A DNA stretch of 64,000 nt from Streptomyces violascens. Its GTDB lineage: Bacteria; Actinomycetota; Actinomycetes; Streptomycetales; Streptomycetaceae. The DNA lies in contig NZ_BMUA01000003.1 in NCBI RefSeq assembly GCF_014649955.1, forward strand, positions 1 to 64,000, read 5' to 3'. Shown here piece by piece: positions 8,698 to 16,011 of this stretch (within the stretch, counting starts at the first letter, position 1; each line of letters begins with the position of its first letter). The notes under the pieces were generated by a model. That model did not search any database, had not been told where the DNA came from, and saw nothing but the letters and a program-made list of their open reading frames with translations. Made by a program: the position numbers and the translations under genes.

Positions 8698-9864
8698 TCA
8701 GGCAACCACCGTGGCGCGGAACACCGTTCCCGTACCGGACAGTTCGGACTTCTCCTCTGCCGGTACGAATACGGACGCACCCGGGGTCAGTGTCACCCCC
8801 CCGACCGAGGGGCTGCCCGCCGTGCAGAGGACGATCTGCGGGGTCCGGGCCGTCAGGTCGGTGGGGGCCGCGCCCTCCGCCCGTACGAAACGGGACAGGC
8901 GGAACTCGTCGATCGGGGTCTCGTACAGCTCCTCCCCCGCCGCCGACGCCTCGGGGCGCAGCACGCCGGGGTCGGTCGGCTCGAAGCGTACGACCCGGAG
9001 CAGTTCGGGGACGTCGACATGTTTGGGAGTCAGACCGCAGCGAAGGACGTTGTCGGAGTTGGCCATGATCTCCACACCCAGGCCGCCGAGGTAGGCGTGC
9101 GGCACCCCGGCGCCGAGGAACAGGGCTTCACCGGGCTGGAGTTGGACGTAATTGAGCAGCGTCGCCGCGATCACACCCGGATCTCCGGGGTAGTGGTGCG
9201 CGAGGGAGGCGTACGCCGTGTACTGCGCGCCGCCCAGGCGTTCGCACGCGGCGGCCGTCTCGGTCACCGTCGCCGCCACCTCCTCGCGGTCGGCGCTCAG
9301 TACGGCGGTGAGGACCTCGCGCAGGGCCGCCTCGACGGGGTGGGCGCGCAGCAGGTCGACGTACGGCTTGAGCGAGTCGACTTCAAGGGCCGCCAGGGTC
9401 TGCGCGGCCTCCTCCGGCGCGCGGAAGCCGCACAGGCCCTCGAAGGGCGTGAGCGCACAGATGAGTTCGGGCTTGTGGTTGGCGTCCTTGTAGTTGCGGT
9501 GCGGGGCGTCGATCGGGACCCCGGCCCGCTCCTCGGCCTCGTAGCCCTCCTTCGCCTGCGCGAGGTCGGGGTGGACCTGGAGGGAGAGGGGGGCGCCGGC
9601 CGCGAGGAGCTTGAGCAGGAAGGGCAGGCGGGGGCCGAAACGGGCCAGGGCCGCGCGGCCCAGCTCGCCCGCCGGGTCCGCCGCGATCACGTCTGACAAC
9701 GATGTCGGGCCCGTGCCGCGGTCGAGCCGGGACGGGGCTCCGGGGTGGGCGCCCATCCACATCTCGGCCTGGGGCTCGCCGCTGGGGGTGGCGCCGAGGA
9801 GTTCCGGAATGAGGGTGGTGGAGCCCCAGGCGTAGGGACGGATGGTGTTGGTGAGACGGTCCAT
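8698..9864 (-). CDS. manA: Mannose-6-phosphate isomerase, type I
   Basis: A 388-residue cytosolic zinc enzyme interconverting fructose-6-phosphate and mannose-6-phosphate, feeding GDP-mannose made with manB and the pyrophosphorylase at 25191. Zinc and active-site motifs are visible: LQVHPDLAQ near residue 97, NHKPELICAL near 132, GAGVPHAYLGG near 258 and VLRCGLTPKHVD near 280. AGGAC precedes the ATG by 6 bases. M. tuberculosis Rv3255c is the positional counterpart. The gene contains, 160 bases after its start, a 15-bp sequence shared exactly with the PTS gene, written with the rare codons TTG and TCA. Confidence 0.95.
   Translation of the reverse strand: MDRLTNTIRPYAWGSTTLIPELLGATPSGEPQAEMWMGAHPGAPSRLDRGTGPTSLSDVIAADPAGELGRAALARFGPRLPFLLKLLAAGAPLSLQVHPDLAQAKEGYEAEERAGVPIDAPHRNYKDANHKPELICALTPFEGLCGFRAPEEAAQTLAALEVDSLKPYVDLLRAHPVEAALREVLTAVLSADREEVAATVTETAAACERLGGAQYTAYASLAHHYPGDPGVIAATLLNYVQLQPGEALFLGAGVPHAYLGGLGVEIMANSDNVLRCGLTPKHVDVPELLRVVRFEPTDPGVLRPEASAAGEELYETPIDEFRLSRFVRAEGAAPTDLTARTPQIVLCTAGSPSVGGVTLTPGASVFVPAEEKSELSGTGTVFRATVVA
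9692..9706. promoter_or_regulatory. Second copy of the intragenic operator-like sequence
   Basis: TCTGACAACGATGTC is identical to 5500-5514 in the PTS gene, here with a reduced palindrome (GACA, 4-base centre, TGTC). On the coding (minus) strand it reads through the codons TCG TTG TCA GAC; TTG and TCA are rarely used in this genome. The distance to the manA start (160 bases) is close to that in the PTS gene (175-190). Confidence 0.5.
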
Positions 9865-9930
9865 GGGTCGTCCTGTGTTCTCTTTCGGGTTCCGGAAGCC
9901 GGCTCCGGAAGACGGTTCCGGGAGACGTTC

Positions 9931-9975
9931 CGCATTCGGGGGTTCCGCATTCGGGGGTTCCGCATTCGGGGGCTG
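9931..9975. repeat. Three tandem copies of a 15-bp unit
   Basis: CGCATTCGGGGGTTC is repeated twice exactly and a third time with the last three bases changed, directly upstream of manA on its strand. The rest of the 198-base gap (9865-10062) shows nothing else. It could be simple slippage. Confidence 0.7.
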
Positions 9976-10062
9976 CCGAAGGCTATTGGCTTCCCGGTGG
10001 CGGACTGGCTGTGACAGGCGCCCTGTCCCTGGGCAGACCCCGGCCGCGCGGCGCGGGCGGGG

Positions 10063-11190
10063 TCAGGTCGACGCGATCGTCAGGTACACGGTCGCGAAGT
10101 CGGTGATGGCGAGGAGCTCGGCGAGGCATTCGAGCTCGTTGCCCTCCTCGGGTTCGAGTTCGCTGATCGGGGTGTCGTGGCTCAGCGCGAGTTCGCGGGC
10201 GGCCGGGGCGGCGGAGAGGCCGCCGACGGGGCGGTCGCGCAGCAGGACGACGCGGGCGTGCAGGTGCTCGGGCTCCTCCACGCGGTCGCGGAAGAAGTCG
10301 TCCGGGTCGGCGCCGGCCGCGAGCGAACCCGCAAGCAGCACGCCGTGCGCGGGCAGCGCCTCGGGGAGCTCGGCGGCGAGCGCCGGGTGGCCGGACAGCT
10401 CGCTGAGCACGGCGGCGAACCGGCGTCCGGCCGGAGCCGCGCCCATGCCCTCGGTCCAGATGAGCGGAAGCGACTCGGCGAGCTCGGAGGCGAGCGTCTT
10501 CGCGGGATTGCTGTACGTCGCGATCGCCGGGCCGCAGCGTTCCGCGGTGCGGTCCAGGCGGGCGGCGACCTTCTCGATGGTCTCGGGGGGCGCGCTGAGC
10601 AGCCCGACCCGGTCGAGGAGCGCGAGCAGGGGCGTGAAGAGCGACCACAGGGCGCCCGGGCTCGCGGCGGACATCTCCGCCTCGTCGGGTTCGAAGGGGG
10701 CCGACGCCATCGGGACGACCAGACCGTGCACCCCGTCCACGGCCTCCGCGAGCGGAGAGCGCTGCGGGGCGACCGCGACGACGTTGCAGCCCCTGCGGTA
10801 GGCCTGCTCGGCGAGGAGGGCCAGGCCCGGCTCGGTGCCGTCGGTGGTGGTGATGAGCAGCAGGTCGACGGAGCCCGCCCAGCCCGGCAGGCTCCAGCGC
10901 AGAGCGCCCGCGGCGGGTGCGACGCCGGTGGACTCCAGGCGGGTGACCGGTGCGGACGCCCCGGCGAGCGCCGTGATCAGGTCGGCCACGCCGGCCGCCG
11001 CGGTGCCGGGGCCCGCGATCAGTACGGACCGGGGCCGGCCCTCCGGCTTCAGCTCGGCGATACCGGCCTCGGCCGCGTGCCGGGCCGCGGTGCGGACGCG
11101 GGCGCCCGCCTCCGCCGCGCCGCGCAACAGCCCACGGCGGTCGGCCCTGGCGAGGGCTTCCGGTGCATCGAGCAGCGACTCGTCGAGCAT
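10063..11190 (-). CDS. SIS-domain protein, phosphoglucose/phosphomannose isomerase-like
   Basis: A 375-residue cytosolic protein with two sugar-isomerase (SIS) halves. The N-terminal half has VLIAGPGTAAAGV near residue 56 and LLLITTTDGTEPGLALL near 110. The second half begins near 190 and ends with a family-typical acidic stretch. Positional counterparts (Rv3256c in M. tuberculosis) sit between manA and manB and are annotated as bifunctional glucose/mannose-6-phosphate isomerase-like. Catalytic residues are not clear from the sequence, so an actual isomerase activity is inference. It lies 66 bases after the Trm112-like gene on the same strand, suggesting one transcript manB to manA. Confidence 0.8.
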   Translation of the reverse strand: MLDESLLDAPEALARADRRGLLRGAAEAGARVRTAARHAAEAGIAELKPEGRPRSVLIAGPGTAAAGVADLITALAGASAPVTRLESTGVAPAAGALRWSLPGWAGSVDLLLITTTDGTEPGLALLAEQAYRRGCNVVAVAPQRSPLAEAVDGVHGLVVPMASAPFEPDEAEMSAASPGALWSLFTPLLALLDRVGLLSAPPETIEKVAARLDRTAERCGPAIATYSNPAKTLASELAESLPLIWTEGMGAAPAGRRFAAVLSELSGHPALAAELPEALPAHGVLLAGSLAAGADPDDFFRDRVEEPEHLHARVVLLRDRPVGGLSAAPAARELALSHDTPISELEPEEGNELECLAELLAITDFATVYLTIAST

Positions 11191-11256
11191 GTAGGTCGGC
11201 CTCCGGCTCTGGCTTGACGGGTTACCGGGAGTGCGCGGGCTGGGCCCGCACCCTGC

Positions 11257-11439
11257 TCACGCGGGGCGGCGGGCCTCGTCCACCAGGAGGACCGGGATGC
11301 CGTCGCGCACGGGGTAGGCGAGGCCGCAGTCCTTGCCGGTGCAGATCAGCTCGGGCTCGTCCGCCGAGGTCGCGTCGCTGAGCGGGGCGTGGCAGGCCGG
11401 GCAGGCGAGGATCTCGAGGAGGCCGGCTTCGAGCGGCAT
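11257..11439 (-). CDS. Trm112-like zinc-ribbon protein
   Basis: Sixty residues with [10 protein letters not shown] and CTGKDCG, two Cys pairs of a small zinc ribbon, and the family ending [15 protein letters not shown]. In eukaryotes Trm112 activates methyltransferases; bacterial members (YcaR-like) are small partners of unknown target. AAGGGAA lies 5 bases before the ATG. It is placed between manB and the SIS gene, as in other actinobacteria. Confidence 0.9.
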   Translation of the reverse strand: MPLEAGLLEILACPACHAPLSDATSADEPELICTGKDCGLAYPVRDGIPVLLVDEARRPA

Positions 11440-11584
11440 GGGGTTCCCTTCGGCGATTCTTCGTTCCGTACGCGTCCGGAACGCGCGCGGGGGTCGGGCC
11501 AGGTCAGCCTACCGCCGGGGTGGGCGGGGTGCGTGCCCGGTGAAGGGAGTCCCACCCGTGTGGGCATGGGCAGCACCCGGCGCG

Positions 11585-11613
11585 GGGCGTGGGCGGGCCG
11601 GCCGCCCACGCCC
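11585..11613. terminator. Hairpin downstream of manB
   Basis: GGGCGTGGGCGG pairs with CCGCCCACGCCC over 12 bp with a 5-base loop, 40 bases after the manB stop codon. It may terminate or attenuate transcription into the Trm112-like gene. Confidence 0.55.
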
Positions 11614-11653
11614 GTCGGAAGCCGACCGCGCATGCGCCCCGGTCGGGCCTGCC

Positions 11654-13015
11654 TCAGCCCCGGACGATCGCCAGGACCTCGTCCCGTACCTTCGCCATCG
11701 TCGGGACGTCGCGCGCCTCGACGTTCAGGCGCAGCAGGGGCTCGGTGTTGGAGGCGCGCAGGTTGAACCACCAGTCCTGGGCGGTGACGGTCAGGCCGTC
11801 GAGCTCGTCCAGGGTGACGCCCTCCTGGCCCTCGTAGGCCGCGCGGACCGCCGCCGCGCGGGCGGCCTGGTCGTCGACCGTGGAGTTGATCTCGCCGGAG
11901 CCCGCGTAACGGTCGTACTGGGCGACGAGGGCGGAGAGGCTGCCCTCCTGGCCGCCCAGCGCGGCAAGGACGTGGAGCGCGGCCAGCATGCCGGTGTCCG
12001 CGTTCCAGAAGTCGGCGAAGTAGTAGTGCGCGGAGTGCTCGCCGCCGAAGATCGCTCCGGTGGCCGCCATCTCCTGCTTGATGAAGGAGTGGCCGACCCG
12101 GGTGCGGACGGGGGTGCCGCCGTTCTCGCGGACCACCTCGGGGACGGACCACGAGGTGATCAGGTTGTGGATCACGGTGCCGCCGGGGTGCCGGGCCAGC
12201 TCGCGGGCCGCGACCAGGGCGGTGATCGCGGAGGGCGAGACCGGCTCGCCCCGCTCGTCGACGACGAAGCAGCGGTCGGCGTCGCCGTCGAAGGCGAGGC
12301 CGAGGTCCGCGCCCTCGGCGATGACGCGGGCCTGGAGGTCCACGATGTTCGCCGGGTCGAGCGGGTTGGCCTCGTGGTTGGGGAAGGTGCCGTCGAGCTC
12401 GAAGTACATCGGGACCAGGTCGAGGGGCAGGCCCGCGAACACGGTGGGCACGGTGTGCCCGCCCATGCCGTTGCCCGCGTCGACCACGACCTTCAGGGGG
12501 CGGATGGAGGAGAGGTCGACGAGGGACAGGAGATGGGCCGCGTAGTCCGTCAACGTCTCGCGCTCGCCGATCGTGCCCGCCTCAGCCGCCGGGGCCGGGG
12601 CGCCCTGCTCGGACCACCGCTCGACCAGCTCGCGGATCTCGGCGAGACCGGTGTCCTGGCCGACCGGGGCCGCGCCCTTGCGGCACATCTTGATGCCGTT
12701 GTACTGGGCCGGGTTGTGCGAGGCGGTGAACATCGCGCCCGGCATGTCCAGCGCGCCGGAGGCGTAGTACAGCTGGTCCGTGGAGCACAGGCCGATGAGG
12801 GTGACGTCAGTGCCCAGGGCGGCCGCGCCGCGCGCGAAGGCCGCCGAGAGGCCGGGCGACGAGGGCCGCATGTCGTGGCCGACGACAATGGCGTCCGCCC
12901 GCGTCACGGTGACGAAGGCCGCGCCGAAGAGCTCGGCAAGGGACTCGTCCCACTGATCCGGCACCACTCCGCGGACGTCGTACGCCTTCACGATCTGCGA
13001 CAGATCAGCAGCCAC
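11654..13015 (-). CDS. manB: Phosphomannomutase/phosphoglucomutase
   Basis: A 453-residue cytosolic alpha-D-phosphohexomutase that makes mannose-1-phosphate from mannose-6-phosphate. All four family blocks are present: KAYDVRG at the N-terminus, the phosphoserine loop TASHNP near residue 97, the metal loop FDGDADR near 244, the sugar loop GGEHSAHYYF near 325, and a C-terminal phosphate-binding RASNTEPLLR. The start is a GTG (VAADLSQIVK) with AGGGAAGG about 10 bases upstream; the longer frame is rejected. M. tuberculosis Rv3257c is the positional counterpart. With manA and the gene at 25191 it completes a route to GDP-mannose for glycoprotein and envelope glycan synthesis. Confidence 0.93.
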   Translation of the reverse strand: MAADLSQIVKAYDVRGVVPDQWDESLAELFGAAFVTVTRADAIVVGHDMRPSSPGLSAAFARGAAALGTDVTLIGLCSTDQLYYASGALDMPGAMFTASHNPAQYNGIKMCRKGAAPVGQDTGLAEIRELVERWSEQGAPAPAAEAGTIGERETLTDYAAHLLSLVDLSSIRPLKVVVDAGNGMGGHTVPTVFAGLPLDLVPMYFELDGTFPNHEANPLDPANIVDLQARVIAEGADLGLAFDGDADRCFVVDERGEPVSPSAITALVAARELARHPGGTVIHNLITSWSVPEVVRENGGTPVRTRVGHSFIKQEMAATGAIFGGEHSAHYYFADFWNADTGMLAALHVLAALGGQEGSLSALVAQYDRYAGSGEINSTVDDQAARAAAVRAAYEGQEGVTLDELDGLTVTAQDWWFNLRASNTEPLLRLNVEARDVPTMAKVRDEVLAIVRG

Positions 13016-13205
13016 GGCCCAACCTTCCCTGATGTCGTCGACGGCGCCCTCCCCGGAGCGCCGACCGGGCTCCCAAACTACCCGCCGCCACCTGTGCGCC
13101 GGCCACAGCTTCGGTGGACCCGGCTCGACTGTGTCAACTCGGCCGCGACACCTGTGGGTTGCGGGACACCAGCTGGGGAGACCCTCCGACGACGGCGGTT
13201 CGGGG

Positions 13206-13625
13206 TCAGGATTCGGGCGAGGGCAAGACGCGCAGATGGCCTCGGCGGCCGACTTCCGCCGGGTCCGCCGCGCGCGCTCCGCCGGGCTCGGCGGCGCGCT
13301 CCTGGGGGCGCGCGGCCTCCCGCACGGCGTTGGCGAGCGCCTCCAGGTCGTCGCCGCTGGGGCGGGCCGGGGCGGAGGCATCCGTCAGACGGACGACCTC
13401 CCAGCCGCGGGGCGCGGTCAGGCGCTCGCTGTGCTCGGCGCACAGGTCGTAGCAGTGGGGTTCGGCGTAGGTGGCGAGCGGACCGAGAACTGCGGTCGAG
13501 TCCGCGTAGACGTACGTCAGTGTCGCGACGGCAGGGCGGCCGCACGCGGTGCGCGAACAGCGACGTACAGGGCTCACGACGTTGGACGGTACCGCACTCT
13601 TGACCGGGCCGCGACGACTCTCCAC
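13206..13625 (-). CDS. DUF3499 family protein
   Basis: A 139-residue protein conserved across actinobacteria at this position (Rv3258c in M. tuberculosis). The conserved part, CSRTACGRPAVATLTYVYAD and CYDLCAEHSERLTAPRGW, has four cysteines and a histidine and looks like a small metal-binding or zinc-ribbon fold. The C-terminal 60 residues are low-complexity. The start is the GTG of VESRRGPVKS, which has GGGGGAG at -8; an upstream frame extension is rejected. The role is unknown; conserved linkage to manB and the zincin gene is the only functional hint. Confidence 0.82.
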   Translation of the reverse strand: MESRRGPVKSAVPSNVVSPVRRCSRTACGRPAVATLTYVYADSTAVLGPLATYAEPHCYDLCAEHSERLTAPRGWEVVRLTDASAPARPSGDDLEALANAVREAARPQERAAEPGGARAADPAEVGRRGHLRVLPSPES

Positions 13626-13931
13626 CAGGTCACTCCCCCGTGTCGCGGTGTGAGCTCGCACACAGGAGGCGCCCGAGCAACTGCGCTGACCTGCACGGGA
13701 ACAGGGGGCCACGGGCGGTTACCGCCCTTGCGCCGACCGCCACTTGGGAACGATTCGGTCAAACGACGCGAAATCCTAGGTGTCGGACGGGCCGGTAACC
13801 GCTCTCATGCGTGGCCGAAATGGTCATCCCGCGACATGCCCGCGCCATGCGCGCGCCACGCCCGCGACATGCGGTCCCCCGGGCCGTCGCCGCGATCGCC
13901 ACCGGCTCCGGAGGGCTACGCTGCGTCAGTG
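13626..13931. promoter_or_regulatory. Divergent region between DUF3499 and zincin-like genes
   Basis: 306 bases without a gene. At the right end TACGCT (13916-13921) is 7 bases before the GTG at 13929, compatible with a leaderless transcript of the zincin-like gene. In the middle, the minus-strand hexamer TTGACC (near 13760) is a possible -35 box but lacks a matching -10. Confidence 0.35.
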
Positions 13932-14411
13932 ATGGACAGCTCCAGCTCAGCCGAAGGTACTGGCTCCCGATCGGGGCCCCGGCGCCGCGACCGGCACGGC
14001 CGTGGCATGCGCGGGCCCGTGGCGCCTCCCCAGGTGCCGCTCTCGGCCAGCAGGGCCGAGACCTTCCGCGATCTCGTGCTCGACTCCGTGGAGCGCCTGG
14101 AGCGGCGCTGGCCGCAGCTGGCGGAGGTGGAGTTCCTGGTCACCGACGTGCCGTTCAAGGACTCCCTGGGCACCGCGGACGACGACGGGGAATCGGCGGC
14201 CTGGAGCGACGAGGCGGTGCCGCTGGGCCGTGCGCTCCCGGCAGGCAAGGACCGGCCCGCCCGGATCCTGGTCTACCGCCGGCCGGTCGAGATCCGCACC
14301 AAGAACCGGGACGAGCGCGCGCTGCTCGTCCACGAGGTCGTGGTCGAGCAGGTCGCCGAACTCCTGGGCCTGGCACCCGAGTCGGTCGACCCGCGGTACG
14401 GACAGGACTGA
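13932..14411 (+). CDS. Zincin-like metallopeptidase-family protein with degenerate active site
   Basis: 159 residues. The C-terminal 110 match the small zincin family (PF06262 type) found at this locus in actinobacteria (Rv3259 in M. tuberculosis): RAETFRDLVLDSVERLERRW, LVYRRPVEIRTKNRDE, then LLVHEVVVEQVAELLGL. The normal HEXXH zinc motif is replaced by HEVVVEQ, so the second histidine ligand is missing and proteolysis is doubtful. The N-terminal 45 residues are disordered and basic. A GTG three bases upstream is an equally good start. It is divergent from DUF3499, and its stop is 22 bases from the convergent DUF5719 gene. Confidence 0.78.
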   Translation: MDSSSSAEGTGSRSGPRRRDRHGRGMRGPVAPPQVPLSASRAETFRDLVLDSVERLERRWPQLAEVEFLVTDVPFKDSLGTADDDGESAAWSDEAVPLGRALPAGKDRPARILVYRRPVEIRTKNRDERALLVHEVVVEQVAELLGLAPESVDPRYGQD

Positions 14412-14433
14412 GCGCCCTCTTCTTTCTCCTGGC

Positions 14434-16011
14434 CTACTTCTCCAGGACCGAGAGGTCCTGGGAGGCGGCCGGTACGGCGACCGTGCCCTTGTCGTCGGCC
14501 AGCGTCTGCACCGTGAACATCGGGACCCCGTCCTGCGTGATCGCCAGCGTGCGCGAGGCGTAGACGGGCCCGCCGTTCGGATCGGGCTCCACGGTCAGCG
14601 CGTACGAGCCCTTGAGGCCGGAGGGGACCGGCGGGTCGACGGCGAGGGTGGTGCCGGCCTTCACGGTGTACGTCTTGGACTGCGGCTCCCCGGCCTCGGT
14701 GCCCGCGGAGGAGGTGACCTTCACCGTGGCGTCCTTGGTGCCCGGCGCCGTCAGCGCGAGCGTGGCGGCCTTGTCACGGTTGTCGGTGACCGTCGAGCGG
14801 GTGCCGACCGGGTTGGTCGCCGGGATGAAGGCGGTCTCCTGCTTGTCGCCGGTGCCACGGACCACGCGCAGCGCCGCGACGACCGGAGTGCTGCCGTCCG
14901 AAACCGGGGTGAGCAGAAGGGAACCCGTCTCGCCCCTCGTGACGTTCTTCAAATCAAAGGACGCCGTCATCCCCGATTTCACGTGGACGGTGTCCAGCCC
15001 CGCCGGTGTGAAGCCGCCCCCCTTGCCCATGAGCTTCACCTTGAGGTCCGCGTCGTCCGCGCCCTTGGCGTGCACGATCAGGCGTACGTCGGTGGCGTCG
15101 CCCGGGATGCCCGGAAGCACCTGAGAGGCGGCCGCGTCCGCCGACGCGGGCAGCCAGTCCGCGCCCGCCTTGGCGTCCGTGGCCTGCACCACCGCGCCGA
15201 CGCGGCCGGCCCGGGTGGAGACATGCACCGTCAGGTCGTCGGCCACCGTGCCGGTCAGCGTGGAGAGGAGAACGGGGACGCTCGACTTGGCGGGGATCGT
15301 GATGCCCTCGCCGATGTCGGCCTTGAGGGGACCGTCCTTGCCGAAGAGCTCGATGTCGGCGACGGCCGCGGTGTCGTCCGGGTTGGTCAGGTGGACGTAG
15401 TCCTGGCGGTCCTTGGCCGTGGACGCGCCGGGGAACCAGAAGTCGGCGTCCGGCGCGGTGCAGCTGGTGCCGAGCAGGGCGCGCCCGGCGCCGCCGATGA
15501 TCTGGGTGGTCTGCTGGGCGGCCCAGCCCGGGGCGAGCAGGCCGTCGGCGGAGCCGGTGAGGGCGGGTGCGTCGGCGCCGGACGCGGTGGCGGCGGCCGG
15601 CTTGCCCGGTTCCTTCAGGGAGATGACCGGCTTGTCGGAGGCGGGCTTGTCGGCCGGCTTCTTGTCCTTGCCGTCCTTGCCCTTGCCGTTCTTCGCCTTG
15701 TCGGCCGAGGCGGCGGGCGAGGGTGCGCCGGCATCGGCGGGCGGCGGCACCGCCGGGCTCAGCACGGCCGTGCCCGGCTTGCCCTGCGGGCTGCCCGCGG
15801 CGCCCTTCGGGGTGAACGCGGTGTACGTCGTCTGGGCCAGGTCGGAGGTGCTGGGCGCCGGGCACAGCAGGCTGGAGCGTTCGACGGGCAGCCGGGCCGG
15901 GGACTTGGCGCCGGTGTCGGCGGAGCCGCTGGGCGCGGTGAGCGAGGCGAAGCCGGTCAGCGCGGCGAGGGCGACCGCCCCCGCGGCGAGGGAGAGGGTG
16001 GTGCGCTTCAC
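14434..16011 (-). CDS. DUF5719 family exported protein
   Basis: 525 residues. An N-terminal signal or anchor (TLSLAAGAVALAALTGFASL) is followed by a Lys/Pro/Ala-rich linker (about 85-140) and a long beta-rich extracytoplasmic region with repeated modules such as DYVHLTNPDDTAAVADIELFG, which resemble Ig-like or invasin-type repeats. The GTG start overlaps the stop of the giant glycosyltransferase by 4 bases, so the two are translationally coupled. DUF5719 proteins occur with such glycosyltransferases throughout actinobacteria. A scaffold or acceptor on the outer membrane face is a reasonable inference, but no activity is known to me. Confidence 0.82.
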   Translation of the reverse strand: MKRTTLSLAAGAVALAALTGFASLTAPSGSADTGAKSPARLPVERSSLLCPAPSTSDLAQTTYTAFTPKGAAGSPQGKPGTAVLSPAVPPPADAGAPSPAASADKAKNGKGKDGKDKKPADKPASDKPVISLKEPGKPAAATASGADAPALTGSADGLLAPGWAAQQTTQIIGGAGRALLGTSCTAPDADFWFPGASTAKDRQDYVHLTNPDDTAAVADIELFGKDGPLKADIGEGITIPAKSSVPVLLSTLTGTVADDLTVHVSTRAGRVGAVVQATDAKAGADWLPASADAAASQVLPGIPGDATDVRLIVHAKGADDADLKVKLMGKGGGFTPAGLDTVHVKSGMTASFDLKNVTRGETGSLLLTPVSDGSTPVVAALRVVRGTGDKQETAFIPATNPVGTRSTVTDNRDKAATLALTAPGTKDATVKVTSSAGTEAGEPQSKTYTVKAGTTLAVDPPVPSGLKGSYALTVEPDPNGGPVYASRTLAITQDGVPMFTVQTLADDKGTVAVPAASQDLSVLEK

